Assembly (NCBI GenBank): GCA_045597645.1
Contig: JAZLKM010000029.1
Span: 1-18,485, forward strand
Length of the DNA stretch: 18,485 bases
Reading direction: 5' to 3'
DNA from: JAKSSE01 sp045597645
Lineage (GTDB): Bacteria > Bacillota > Clostridia > Lachnospirales > Lachnospiraceae
Numbering within the stretch: position 1 is the first letter of the stretch; every line of letters starts with the position of its first letter. The notes under the pieces were generated by a model. It had not been told where the DNA came from, ran no database searches, and was given only the letters and a program-made list of their open reading frames with translations. Positions 6,781-15,145 of this stretch are shown piece by piece. Made by a program: the position numbers and the translations under genes.

Positions 6781-6927
6781 TTTTACCGCCTATATGCTAC
6801 ACTGCCATATTCAGGCGGTAATTATGCACCTTTCAGCCTTGTTTTTTACCGCTTAACCATGTTTATTTAACTAGCGGGCGGTAAACCGCCCAGCAAGCAG
6901 CATGTACAAAGCAATATTTTACCGCCC
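6781..6927. promoter_or_regulatory. Cluster of GGCGGTAA/TTACCGCC boxes upstream of the repressor
   Basis: Five boxes lie in about 150 bases: TTTTACCGCC (6781-6790), GGCGGTA (6814-6820), TTTACCGC (6845-6852), the near-palindrome GGGCGGTAAACCGCCC (6876-6891) and TTTTACCGCCC (6917-6927). The first box abuts the repressor's ribosome binding site. The palindrome could lie between a weak -35 TTGCTG (6891-6896) and a poor -10 (6868-6873). Likely operators for the CsoR-family protein, but a small repeated element is possible. Confidence 0.5.
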
Positions 6928-7096
6928 AATCATTACAAATGCAACTTCAAGCGGTTATCCTAGGCCCACCTCACGTCAAGTAATACTCCTAATCCAATTC
7001 GAGCCTCGTGGCCAATCGGCAAATCCACATCTAACCCTGCCGCCAAGCTGCAACCCTACAGTCAAACTGCGCCCGCCGCCAAATTAGCATGCAAAC
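6928..7096. other. Gene-free stretch, nothing recognised
   Basis: The 378 bases between the repressor and the lipoprotein gene hold the box cluster and one terminator. This middle part is C-rich on the plus strand and has no ORF with a ribosome binding site, no RNA fold I recognise, and no repeat apart from a partial GCGGTTA at 6951. Confidence 0.5.
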
Positions 7097-7126
7097 AAAA
7101 AAACGCAGAGGCCATAAGCCTCTGCG
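7097..7126 (-). terminator. Terminator of the OB-fold-like lipoprotein gene
   Basis: Perfect 9-bp stem CGCAGAGGC/GCCTCTGCG (7104-7112, 7118-7126) with a 5-base loop, followed on the minus strand by seven T. Confidence 0.92.
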
Positions 7127-7145
7127 CCACTTAACTTATAATCAA

Positions 7146-7856
7146 TTACTTTACAGTAACCTTGGTAAGATGTGGGTTAGCACCCTCATACCAGTAAAGG
7201 AAGCCCTCTACATCTACAGTCTGGCCAACCTCAAGGTTGCCTACAAGATTGTAGAATGCCTCATCTGAACCATTGAGGTAATACTCAAGGCAGAAGTACA
7301 TCTCTACGTCATCCTTTGCGAGGTTTACATAGATATCATCACCTGGCTCGTTGTTCTTGTAAGATACAGCGGTAACAGTCATATCCTTGAAAGATACAAG
7401 CTGGTTCTGATAGTTAGCGAGCTCATCCTTGCCTACAAGGTCGGTTACGTCCTTAGCAGTTGCTACATATGAACCATCTTCGATTTCAAAGGTAGCGCCC
7501 TCAGCGATCTCAACTTCGCCAGCCCACTCTGACTTGTATCCGTTAACCTTAATCTTGGTTCCTGGAACAAGCTTAGCTGCGTCTTCCTCAGAGCAAGCCA
7601 TGTTGTACATGAAGTATGCGCCGTCGCCATCAGCTGCGTATACGGTAATCTTGTTGTCCCACCATGACTGGGTAGCCTGTACATAAGCCTCGATAGTAAC
7701 TTCGCTATCAAGAGCTGCCGCTGCGTACTCTGCATAGGTCATAACGCCTTCAGACTTAGCATTAACATCATTTGATGCTGACTTTGAGCCAGAACCACAA
7801 GCTACAAGACCCATAGCAAGAGCAAGTGTCAATACAATTCCTAATACCTTTTTCAT
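7146..7856 (-). CDS. Small secreted lipoprotein, OB-fold-like
   Basis: A 236-residue lipoprotein: positively charged start, hydrophobic signal, and lipobox LVAC with the lipidated Cys at residue 20. The mature part appears to hold two related segments (roughly 40-110 and 125-236), each with a 'V.I.AYVQ / VSFKDMTV' strand, a short acidic loop and a 'G..I.V.G / GQTVDVEGF' strand. This is the pattern of OB-fold domains in bacterial lipoproteins. The function is unknown; binding of an extracellular ligand is plausible. It has its own promoter, leader hairpin and terminator, and lies directly downstream of the ABC solute-binding gene. A GAGGAG ribosome binding site precedes the ATG. Confidence 0.75.
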   Translation of the reverse strand: MKKVLGIVLTLALAMGLVACGSGSKSASNDVNAKSEGVMTYAEYAAAALDSEVTIEAYVQATQSWWDNKITVYAADGDGAYFMYNMACSEEDAAKLVPGTKIKVNGYKSEWAGEVEIAEGATFEIEDGSYVATAKDVTDLVGKDELANYQNQLVSFKDMTVTAVSYKNNEPGDDIYVNLAKDDVEMYFCLEYYLNGSDEAFYNLVGNLEVGQTVDVEGFLYWYEGANPHLTKVTVK

Positions 7857-7884
7857 TTTTTCTCTCCTCTTTACGTAAGAAACA

Positions 7885-7903
7885 CAGCGGAACCTCCCCG
7901 CTG
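7885..7903 (-). promoter_or_regulatory. Leader hairpin of the lipoprotein gene
   Basis: CAGCGG and CCGCTG pair over 6 bp with a 7-base loop, starting a few bases after the expected transcript start. It could instead be a weak terminator of the upstream ABC operon, but the following GTGTTTCTT is a poor T run. Confidence 0.4.
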
Positions 7904-7913
7904 ATTGAGAAAG

Positions 7914-7942
7914 AGTTTATCAAAACACTTTTTTAAAATCAA
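7914..7942 (-). promoter_or_regulatory. Probable promoter of the lipoprotein gene
   Basis: On the minus strand: -35 TTGATT (7937-7942), 17-base spacer, -10 TAAACT (7914-7919). It lies in the gap after the solute-binding gene, for which no clear terminator is visible. Confidence 0.6.
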
Positions 7943-7959
7943 CAACCAAAATGCCGAAC

Positions 7960-9564
7960 TTAAGCCTCTTTTTTGCTCTTAATTCTGCCAATTAGTACAT
8001 AAATGCCAATCAGCACCCAGACGCCCAACAAGATAAGTAACAATGCTGTTGCTGTCTGTGGCATTTTGCCCAAATCCTGCTTCTGTGATGAATTAGCATT
8101 TGCACCAATCTGGTTTAATCTGTACAGCGATGTCACATCACTATAAAGGTTGTCAATATAAGCATCGTTCACCGTCTCATTACGTCTCGACGAGTTAACG
8201 ACATTCTCTATCATCTGCCCTGCAGCATTTCGGAGCGATGCGGATCCATTGAACACCGGTGTTGTAAATGTATTGCCTACATTATCTATCAATAGCTGAG
8301 TCGCATCAATCTTTACCTGATAATGCTCATCGCCATCTATTCCGGCCTTAGATAGATAATCGCGATACTCCTCTGAATTCTGCGCCTTCAATGTAACCGG
8401 CACATACCCTTCCGTCTTAGCGTATGCAGTCTGAACATCATTCGTCAGCATAAACTGAGCGAAAAGCCATGACGCCAATACCTCCTGCGGATCTTCTTTA
8501 TTGAAAATACATATAGACGGCCCCTGAGATATCATCTGTGGCGACTGTGGATCCACCTGCGGTATCAATCTAACCACTGTTTCAAAATCCACCAGCTTAT
8601 CCTCGGCAATATCCAAAAGCGGTGCCTTAGATCCCATCCAGGTCGAGCCGGCTGTCGAATCCACTGCAAAAATGCACTGTCCTGCATTCAAAAAATTCGC
8701 CGGATAGCTGGAAATCTTGAATGTCGAAAACGCTCTGCTTTTCGCATGCTCTGCGCAGTCCATAAGCAACCCCTCAGTGGTGTCGTTAAATATCTGAATA
8801 TCACCCTCTGATGTAGAGTAGCCTGCATCCGACTGCTTTAGATACTGTATCATCATATTGTCGGTAGACTTGTAGATAAACGGGATCATTACACTCTGGC
8901 CATTTATGGCAAAGTTACCGTCGGCATCCTTTTTAGTTGCCGCCTCAGATACTTCCCAAATGAAATCCCACGTAAGCACATCCGGCACTGTGTAGCCCAG
9001 TTTTTCCACAAAGTCCTTGTTGATGTAGCATGCCTCTGTCGAGCGCATATATGGAATCGCATAATACACATCACCCAGCCTGCACTCATTTAAAAATTCA
9101 GGAACCACCTCGTCGAATGCAACGCTGTCATAATTAATCTCGCTACCTCCAAGTCCATACCTGGCATCTGCGAAAACGTCATCCAGCGGGACTACTACAT
9201 TGGTACCTGTCATGTAGGTTGCAATGTGGTCAGGATATGTAATGCACACGTTTGGTGTGGTATTGGTGGAAATATTAGTGATTACATCATTATATATAGT
9301 GTTGTAATCAGTATAGAGGCGCATATTAACCTTTACATTTGGATACGCCTTCTCAAAGTCAGCTATCGCCTTCTGGTAGATTGCAGTTTGCACCTGATTG
9401 TTATCATTTTTCGCCCAAAATGTAATCTCGTAGCTCTGGCTTTCATCGAAGGTCTGGGGCATCACAAATGCATCCATTCCCTTCGAGCCATGACAGCCGG
9501 TAAGACCCAGGGAACACGTCAGTGCGCACAGCAGTACCAAAAGCTTTTTCGTATACTTTCTCAT
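7960..9564 (-). CDS. ABC transporter solute-binding lipoprotein with C-terminal membrane helix
   Basis: Family 1 (sugar-type) extracellular solute-binding protein, 534 residues. The signal peptide ends in lipobox LTGC (Cys24). The mature body has the usual 'EITFWAKNDN' first strand, the 'Y.TDYNTIYND' segment and the 'P..LTWDFIWEVSEAATKK' hinge-side region. Unusually, residues about 505-526 form a hydrophobic helix followed by the basic tail GRIKSKKEA. The protein would then be held at both ends, by lipid and by helix, which most binding proteins are not. The ATG overlaps the last codons of the upstream permease by four bases, so they are translationally coupled. The relatives and gene order suggest a UgpB-like sugar, polyol or glycerol-phosphate substrate; which one cannot be told. 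Confidence 0.9.
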   Translation of the reverse strand: MRKYTKKLLVLLCALTCSLGLTGCHGSKGMDAFVMPQTFDESQSYEITFWAKNDNNQVQTAIYQKAIADFEKAYPNVKVNMRLYTDYNTIYNDVITNISTNTTPNVCITYPDHIATYMTGTNVVVPLDDVFADARYGLGGSEINYDSVAFDEVVPEFLNECRLGDVYYAIPYMRSTEACYINKDFVEKLGYTVPDVLTWDFIWEVSEAATKKDADGNFAINGQSVMIPFIYKSTDNMMIQYLKQSDAGYSTSEGDIQIFNDTTEGLLMDCAEHAKSRAFSTFKISSYPANFLNAGQCIFAVDSTAGSTWMGSKAPLLDIAEDKLVDFETVVRLIPQVDPQSPQMISQGPSICIFNKEDPQEVLASWLFAQFMLTNDVQTAYAKTEGYVPVTLKAQNSEEYRDYLSKAGIDGDEHYQVKIDATQLLIDNVGNTFTTPVFNGSASLRNAAGQMIENVVNSSRRNETVNDAYIDNLYSDVTSLYRLNQIGANANSSQKQDLGKMPQTATALLLILLGVWVLIGIYVLIGRIKSKKEA

Positions 9565-10436
9565 CCCTTGGTACCTCCTCTTGATACACCCTCCATTATC
9601 TTTTTCCTAAATATCAGGAAAATAACAATAAGCGGCATGGAGATAACTACTACTGCTGCCATCATGGCCGGGATATTCTCTCGTCCGAATCCATTTTCTC
9701 TAATCTCCTGAATGCCATTTGATACGAGGAAATAGTTCTGGTCATCAGTAATAAGTCTCGGCCATACATATGAATTCCAGCACTCAATGACCTTAAGAAT
9801 GGTAATCGTAATCAGGGTCGGCTTGCAAATAGGCACCATAACCTTGAACAGATATTTGATATCTGAAGTGCCATCCACCTTCGCAGCATAATAGAGCTCA
9901 TTTGGCACGCTCTCGAAGTTCTCCTTCAAAAGGTAGATATAGAAAACCGAGGTGACCGACGGAAGGATAAGTCCCGCAAAGGTATTGCGCATATTTAGGT
10001 TAGTGATGGTAACAAAATTAGTAATAATAACCAGCTCGTTGGGGATCATCATAAGTGACAAAAACAGCGTGAAAACCAGATTTTTGCCCTTGAAGTCCAT
10101 ACGTGCAAACGCGTATGCAGCCAGAGTTATTACTATCAGCATCAGCACCGTAGTCACAATAGTAAATATGAAGGTATTGCCCAGATATTTTCCAAGTGGC
10201 ACAGCTGTAAATGCATCAGCATAGTTCTGCATTGTAGGTGTCAGCGTGAAAAACTTCGGTGTGTACTCCGAGCTATAAGCGCTGTAGCTTTTAATACTTG
10301 TGAGCACCATCCAATAAAACGGGAAAAGTACCATAAGCGCCCACACTGTCAGGAAGAAGTAAATCACTCCGCTACCTATCCTGCCTCTGGTCTTCGCTCT
10401 TTTTTCTATTTTAATGTAATCAGTCTGTCTGCTCAT
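9561..10436 (-). CDS. ABC transporter permease, UgpE/MalG-like
   Basis: A 291-residue inner-membrane permease with about six hydrophobic helices. The EAA cytoplasmic loop reads ELYYAAKVDGTSDIKYLF with the conserved Gly, followed by VPICKPTL; this loop docks on the ATPase. The first helix (residues about 25-47) follows a basic N-terminus and the order matches UgpE/MalG proteins. AGGAGG lies five bases before the ATG and overlaps the stop region of the gene before it, nine bases away. Its stop overlaps the start of the binding-protein gene. Confidence 0.93.
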   Translation of the reverse strand: MSRQTDYIKIEKRAKTRGRIGSGVIYFFLTVWALMVLFPFYWMVLTSIKSYSAYSSEYTPKFFTLTPTMQNYADAFTAVPLGKYLGNTFIFTIVTTVLMLIVITLAAYAFARMDFKGKNLVFTLFLSLMMIPNELVIITNFVTITNLNMRNTFAGLILPSVTSVFYIYLLKENFESVPNELYYAAKVDGTSDIKYLFKVMVPICKPTLITITILKVIECWNSYVWPRLITDDQNYFLVSNGIQEIRENGFGRENIPAMMAAVVVISMPLIVIFLIFRKKIMEGVSRGGTKG

Positions 10437-10445
10437 CTGTGCCTC

Positions 10446-11336
10446 CTAGTGGAAAGTCAGCTTCTTGCTGACAAGAAGGTTAATGACAGTGATTGTCATA
10501 ACAATTGCGAAAAGAATAATGGCTGCTGCCGATGCAAAGCTGGGATATCCACCGCTGTTGCCGTACAGCATGTCGTAGACGTAACCCACAATTGTATTCA
10601 TTTTCGCTGCATTAAGGTTGGTTCCAAACAGTGCGACCTCATCGCTGTAGGCCTTAAACGCACCTATAAAACCGGTGATTATAAGATAAGAAATAGTAGG
10701 TGAAATCATGGGCAGTGTAATCTTATAAAAAATACGCCACTTATTTGTTCCATCTACTCTAGCTGCACTGTAAAGCTGCTCGTTGACAGATGCCAGCGCG
10801 CTAGTAAGAATAAGTATCTTAAACGGAAGCACTATCCATATGGTGTAGAAGCACATTACGAAAATTTTCGCCCAATAAGGCCCCTCTATGAAATCTATTG
10901 CACTTCCACCGAAGGCTTTGATCAGCATGTTAACCATTCCGTCAGAGTATGCGGTCTTTTTAAACAGAATCATGAAAACCAGCCCTACCGCCAGTGTATT
11001 AGTTACATACGGCAAAAAATAAATCGTCTGAAAAAGATTCTTAAGCGGCTTAATATTTGACAATCCTACAGAGATTATCAATGCAAAACCCGTAGACAAT
11101 GGCACTGTTATCGCCACGAGAAGCGCTGTATTTTTTACTGCCTGCAGGAAATATACATCGTGAAGTACATAATTATAATTATACAAACCATAACCAAAGA
11201 AGGTCTGGGATGCTGAATTGTACCCCTCCTCAAAGGAATAGATGAACACGTCCACCAAAGGGTAGACCATGAATATTCCAAGGAAGGCTATAGCTGGCAA
11301 CAGATAGAGCCAGCCCTTTTTATTGTTACTCTCCAT
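10446..11336 (-). CDS. ABC transporter permease, UgpA/MalF-like
   Basis: A 296-residue permease with about six hydrophobic helices, and an EAA loop QLYSAARVDGTNKWRIFY followed by KITLPMISPTI. It would form the membrane pore as a heterodimer with the next permease. The start is two bases after the stop of the ATPase gene, with a weaker GAGGT ribosome binding site, so its translation probably depends on the ATPase gene. Confidence 0.93.
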   Translation of the reverse strand: MESNNKKGWLYLLPAIAFLGIFMVYPLVDVFIYSFEEGYNSASQTFFGYGLYNYNYVLHDVYFLQAVKNTALLVAITVPLSTGFALIISVGLSNIKPLKNLFQTIYFLPYVTNTLAVGLVFMILFKKTAYSDGMVNMLIKAFGGSAIDFIEGPYWAKIFVMCFYTIWIVLPFKILILTSALASVNEQLYSAARVDGTNKWRIFYKITLPMISPTISYLIITGFIGAFKAYSDEVALFGTNLNAAKMNTIVGYVYDMLYGNSGGYPSFASAAAIILFAIVMTITVINLLVSKKLTFH

Positions 11337-11338
11337 GG

Positions 11339-12439
11339 CTATACCTCGTATCTGATACGTTCTTCTGTGTCTTTGTTAAAAATCAGTAGCTTAGAAGGCT
11401 TTACAGAGAATCTTACCTTCTTATTGGTGACATCTACCTTGCTATCCGCATTAATAATAGATCGGATAGTAGGCGCAGTGCAGCACTTGTGAGTAGACAC
11501 CACACTAATATCTCGTCCCATAACTTCAACGCGTGAAAGCTCGCAGGTCAAAGGACCGTTTTCATCCAGCACAAAACCTTCCGGTCTGATACCTACAAAT
11601 ACATCCTGGTCATCCACATTCTTCACTGCCAGAAGCGGTTCGTCACCTATGCAGATATACCCATTTTCCACACGACCATCAAATACGTTAATCGGAGGTG
11701 TACCCAAAAATTTCGCCACAAAAAGATTGGTAGGATCGTCATAGACCTCCTGAGGCTTACCGGTCTGGTTCACCACTCCATCCTTCATTACAACAATGAG
11801 ATCAGAGATGCTCATAGCCTCCTCCTGATCATGTGTTACGAACAAAGTGGTTATACCTGTCTCGGTTTGAATGCGTCTAAGCTCCTCACGTGTCTGAAGC
11901 CTGAGTCTTGCATCCAAATTGGAGAGTGGCTCATCCAAAAGCAACACCGAGGGCATCTTGACAAGCGCTCTTGCGATTGCCACACGCTGCTGCTGTCCAC
12001 CGGACAACTCACTTGGTTTTCTATCTAGCAAATGGTCTATCTGCACTACCTTCGCTGCCTGGGTAGCCTTTTCACTCATCTCAACCTTTGACAGCTTAGC
12101 TTCTCCCTTCAGATTCTGAAGCGGGAACATGATATTCTGCTTTACAGTCAGATGCGGGTACAGTGCATAGTTCTGGAAAACAAGACCCACGCCTCTATTT
12201 TCCGGCGGGAGATTTGTCACCTCGTCATCACCAAAGAAAATCTTTCCCTCGGTTGGCTTTAGCAGACCACAAATCATGTAGAGCGTTGTACTCTTACCGC
12301 ATCCGGAAGGACCTAAAAGTGCCACCAGCTTTCCATCCGGCACCTCAAAGGTGAAGCTGTCAACTGCAGTCACTTCCGCCTTTTCCTTCTTATTACGACT
12401 CGGAAATCTTTTCGTAAGTCCATCTAATACAACTTTCAT
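11339..12439 (-). CDS. ABC transporter ATPase, UgpC/MsmK-like
   Basis: Nucleotide-binding subunit that powers the two permeases. I use the ATG at 12439 (366 residues, MKVVLDGLTKRF), because GGAGGGG lies about eight bases upstream; a start at 12472 would add 11 residues without a ribosome binding site. Walker A is GPSGCGKST (43-51), the Q-loop is FQNYALYPH, the signature LSGGQQQRV (from 145), Walker B VLLLDEP and the H-loop FVTHDQEEAM. The C-terminal part (about 230-366) is the TOBE/regulatory domain of MalK-type ATPases. The presence of a dedicated ATPase in the operon differs from the many Firmicutes sugar transporters that share an MsmX-type ATPase. Confidence 0.93.
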   Translation of the reverse strand: MKVVLDGLTKRFPSRNKKEKAEVTAVDSFTFEVPDGKLVALLGPSGCGKSTTLYMICGLLKPTEGKIFFGDDEVTNLPPENRGVGLVFQNYALYPHLTVKQNIMFPLQNLKGEAKLSKVEMSEKATQAAKVVQIDHLLDRKPSELSGGQQQRVAIARALVKMPSVLLLDEPLSNLDARLRLQTREELRRIQTETGITTLFVTHDQEEAMSISDLIVVMKDGVVNQTGKPQEVYDDPTNLFVAKFLGTPPINVFDGRVENGYICIGDEPLLAVKNVDDQDVFVGIRPEGFVLDENGPLTCELSRVEVMGRDISVVSTHKCCTAPTIRSIINADSKVDVTNKKVRFSVKPSKLLIFNKDTEERIRYEV

Positions 12440-12493
12440 GCTAGAATCCCCTCCATGCCCCTCCATGGGCATATCGAAAACAGTTTATACTTA

Positions 12494-13360
12494 CTAATAA
12501 CGCAATTTAATATCTGACAATTCTACAGGCACATCATAGCCCAATGTCTTCATCATATATTCCACACCATTCTTAGCCAGGTCTATATGATTAGAAGGCG
12601 CTACCACTATCTCTGTCACCGGAAGCGTCTTGCTACTCAGCGCCACCTGGATGTACGGGATAATATATCCGTCCTTCACTCTAAAGTTGACTTTCGTGTT
12701 CTTATCCTTCTGGAAAACGAATCTGTATTCCTCCTCCTGCGAGAAGGCTGCATCCTTGAAAAACATGGCATATACAGCTGCGCTCTTACGGAATTTCTTG
12801 CAGGCCTTTCTATAAATCTCAGAGTCCCTGTCCTTAGCGCCTTCTCTTATAATCTCATCAAAGGACTTACCTACCTGGTCCGGAAGCTGTTTGCTAAGTA
12901 GCTTGTCAATCAAAGTCTTTTGCATATCTGGATCGTAAATAACCATACCGTGGTAGTCTACAGAGTTGCTCTCCTCGATTCTTTCAATAATTTTAGCGCT
13001 ATCAAATCCTATGTTGTATCCGTTGGACTTACCAAACTCAGCCCACATAGTGATTGAATCTCTGCAGCATGAAAACGAAAGAACAAAATACTCCCCCGTC
13101 TTATCACCAGCCTCATATCCTTCCGCATGAATGTCTGCTATAAACATATTTGCCAGGGCTTCATCTTTAATCTTTTCCCTAACCACTCTGCGAATTATCT
13201 TATTGATGAAAGAAAACTCTCTAGGGTCATTCAAATAATCGCTTTTTGTCGCGAAAAAACAATTATTATTCAAAATCCCATTTATGCCGTTACTTTTTGT
13301 GTAATGATACAAAGTACTACCATTTACCTGTTCCTCCAGGTTAATCTGCTTATTTGCCAT
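12494..13360 (-). CDS. DUF2971 family protein
   Basis: A 288-residue cytoplasmic protein of unknown function. The DUF2971 signatures are visible: LYHYTKSNGINGIL (17-30), YLNDPREF (42-49) and LSFSCCRDSITMWAEFGKSNGYNIGFD (94-120), then 'EEEYRFVF'. Family members are scattered and are often found near mobile or defence genes; the activity is not established. An AGGAG ribosome binding site precedes the ATG. The stop is 54 bases before the ATPase start with no visible terminator or promoter between, so it may be co-transcribed with the transporter, which is not an obvious partner. Confidence 0.85.
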   Translation of the reverse strand: MANKQINLEEQVNGSTLYHYTKSNGINGILNNNCFFATKSDYLNDPREFSFINKIIRRVVREKIKDEALANMFIADIHAEGYEAGDKTGEYFVLSFSCCRDSITMWAEFGKSNGYNIGFDSAKIIERIEESNSVDYHGMVIYDPDMQKTLIDKLLSKQLPDQVGKSFDEIIREGAKDRDSEIYRKACKKFRKSAAVYAMFFKDAAFSQEEEYRFVFQKDKNTKVNFRVKDGYIIPYIQVALSSKTLPVTEIVVAPSNHIDLAKNGVEYMMKTLGYDVPVELSDIKLRY

Positions 13361-13392
13361 TCCCGTCTCCTGATTCTGCGTTTTTCCACAAA

Positions 13393-13421
13393 AGTATAAC
13401 AGATGTATTTATATTTGGCGA
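13393..13421 (-). promoter_or_regulatory. Possible promoter of the DUF2971 gene
   Basis: On the minus strand: -10 TATACT (13393-13398), 17-base spacer and a 4-of-6 match to the -35 (TCGCCA). It lies between the GH43 terminator and the start codon. Confidence 0.4.
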
Positions 13422-13456
13422 AAATATTTGAAGCAAGCAGCCATAAATTTTAATGC

Positions 13457-13488
13457 AAAAAAAACATCCCGCAGCTACTGCGGGATGT
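13457..13488 (-). terminator. Terminator of the GH43 gene
   Basis: A perfect 11-bp stem ACATCCCGCAG/CTGCGGGATGT with a 3-base loop, followed on the minus strand by a run of T. It begins eight bases after the GH43 stop codon. Confidence 0.93.
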
Positions 13489-13495
13489 CATAGTA

Positions 13496-14965
13496 TTATT
13501 CAAATCTAAAGCTGGTAAAGCTCGCTATATCCTTGTCGCTGTCAGACACAAACTCAAAGTATATTGCTTTTTTACCGGTGAGCTCTGCCGAAATATCGGC
13601 CTCAAGACCTGTCGCCCCTGCAGCAAGTGATGAAGTAGCCACCACATCTCCCTGATAACTGTCAGTTCGAACGTTAACAGTAATATTTTCCTTGGCCACA
13701 ATATCAGCAAACACTTTCTTTGGCGCCGTATCACCCATCTGGATATACTTAAATCCAACTGTGCAGCCGTCCTGAATGAACTCTATCGGAGACAGTTCAT
13801 CATGCCCATATGTAGGAGCAATATATGCCTTGCCTGGAGTAGATGGCTGGTAATCGTACACACCATTCGCATCCTTTGGAAGCTTGTCATTGTAGAGATG
13901 GCATGCATATGCTGCCGGTATGGTGCAGCGGCCATCAAGTCCGTTAACATTTGCACCCTGCGATGTCATCTCAACCGTAGTCTGACCTATCGCCTTGCCA
14001 CTCTCGTCTCTTATTATCTTACCAATCAGAAGCTGGCCATCCTCAGTGAGTTCTACCTCAACCGGCTCAATCATGCCCTGACGAGAGTACTCATCATTTC
14101 CAGTCTGTCTATGATAGAAAATATACCACTGACCCTCAATCTCCATGAGGCTTCCGTGATTATTACCCCACTGGTAAGTCATCTGTCTGGTGCCGTCAGC
14201 CTTCTCGATTATTTCTCCACCATTGAAGCTGATATCTCCACCACCAGCAAAATCCTCCAGCGGCTTATCACTTACTTTATATGAAAGAAATCCATTGTTT
14301 CTGGTGAAAACACCCTGCTGAGGATTCGGTTTATTATACATTTTTGAGTAGATGTAAACATATTTTCCAAGCACCTTTCTAGGGCTGGATGCCTCAAAGA
14401 AGCCGTCCTCGTAATTGATGTGCTCCCTCTCATGTATCCATGGATTCTCTGCATGTCCAATTGGATTGTCATGGAAGGTGCCCGGCTTAATTGTAGCCAT
14501 ATCATCATTGAGCTCTGCGCAGCAGCAGCCTGAGAATCCCCAATATGCATAGACTCTTCCATCATCGTCAACCAGAACTCCTGGATCAAACCCCAGCTCT
14601 GTCACTACAGGATCAGTGAATGGTCCCCAAGGTGTCTTCGACTTTGCCACTACAATCTTGCTCCCCTTTTCCTGAGCAGCATACATGTAGAAGGTATCGC
14701 CCTTCTGCACTACATCGGGAGCATAGAGCACATCTCCCTTTGGAACCTCATAGCATACACCATGATATTTCCAATCAGTCAAATCATTGACAGGCGCACT
14801 CCACACCACCTGATCAGGTCCGCAATACTCTGTGCGAAGTGTATCGTGACTTCCGTAGATATATATTCTCTTTTCGCCTTCGTACTCAAATACTCTGGGC
14901 TCGCCATCCGGTACGTGCTCCCACAATGGAAGATATGGATTGGCACTCTTTATAACATCTGACAT
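13496..14965 (-). CDS. Glycoside hydrolase family 43 enzyme with CBM6-like tail
   Basis: A 489-residue GH43 enzyme, probably a beta-xylosidase or alpha-L-arabinofuranosidase acting on short xylan- or arabinan-derived sugars. The five-bladed propeller starts at NPYLPLWEHVPDGEPRVF with candidate base D20. The pKa-modulating Asp is D84 in LYAPDVV and the acid is E191 in GFFEASSPRK; H270 in WGNNHGSLMEI is also conserved in the family. Residues about 340-489 end in a beta-sandwich resembling CBM6 (KKAIYFEFVSDSDKDIASFTSFRF). There is no signal peptide, so it should act in the cytoplasm on imported oligosaccharides, fitting the nearby ABC transporter. A GAGAGGAG ribosome binding site precedes the ATG. 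The exact substrate is not readable. Confidence 0.9.
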   Translation of the reverse strand: MSDVIKSANPYLPLWEHVPDGEPRVFEYEGEKRIYIYGSHDTLRTEYCGPDQVVWSAPVNDLTDWKYHGVCYEVPKGDVLYAPDVVQKGDTFYMYAAQEKGSKIVVAKSKTPWGPFTDPVVTELGFDPGVLVDDDGRVYAYWGFSGCCCAELNDDMATIKPGTFHDNPIGHAENPWIHEREHINYEDGFFEASSPRKVLGKYVYIYSKMYNKPNPQQGVFTRNNGFLSYKVSDKPLEDFAGGGDISFNGGEIIEKADGTRQMTYQWGNNHGSLMEIEGQWYIFYHRQTGNDEYSRQGMIEPVEVELTEDGQLLIGKIIRDESGKAIGQTTVEMTSQGANVNGLDGRCTIPAAYACHLYNDKLPKDANGVYDYQPSTPGKAYIAPTYGHDELSPIEFIQDGCTVGFKYIQMGDTAPKKVFADIVAKENITVNVRTDSYQGDVVATSSLAAGATGLEADISAELTGKKAIYFEFVSDSDKDIASFTSFRFE

Positions 14966-15145
14966 ATTCTGCTCCTCTCATCTAGGCCCTGCTGTCTGCA
15001 CATCATGCCCTCGCACACAATCAGTTCTTATTAAAAACCTCTATAATCCGGCATCTCTGATGTATACCTTGGCTTAATTCTATTTCCAGGCAATCTATAG
15101 AGCAAACACGTCATGTCCTACTTTTTATCAATTATTCTCAATTAG
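14966..15145. other. Spacer between EAL and GH43 genes
   Basis: There is no convincing terminator after the EAL gene and no strong promoter before GH43; a TATACA sequence on the minus strand (near 15063) is a weak -10 candidate. Read-through from the EAL gene into GH43 is possible. Confidence 0.35.

Noticed and set aside
6902..7087. 61-codon plus-strand frame
   Set aside because: It has no ribosome binding site or recognisable protein features, and runs into the terminator region of the convergent gene.
9226..9711. 161-codon plus-strand frame opposite the solute-binding and permease genes
   Set aside because: It crosses the junction of two clear minus-strand genes and has no ribosome binding site.
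13802..14284. 160-codon plus-strand frame opposite GH43
   Set aside because: It is a shadow of the GH43 gene without start signals or protein-like composition.
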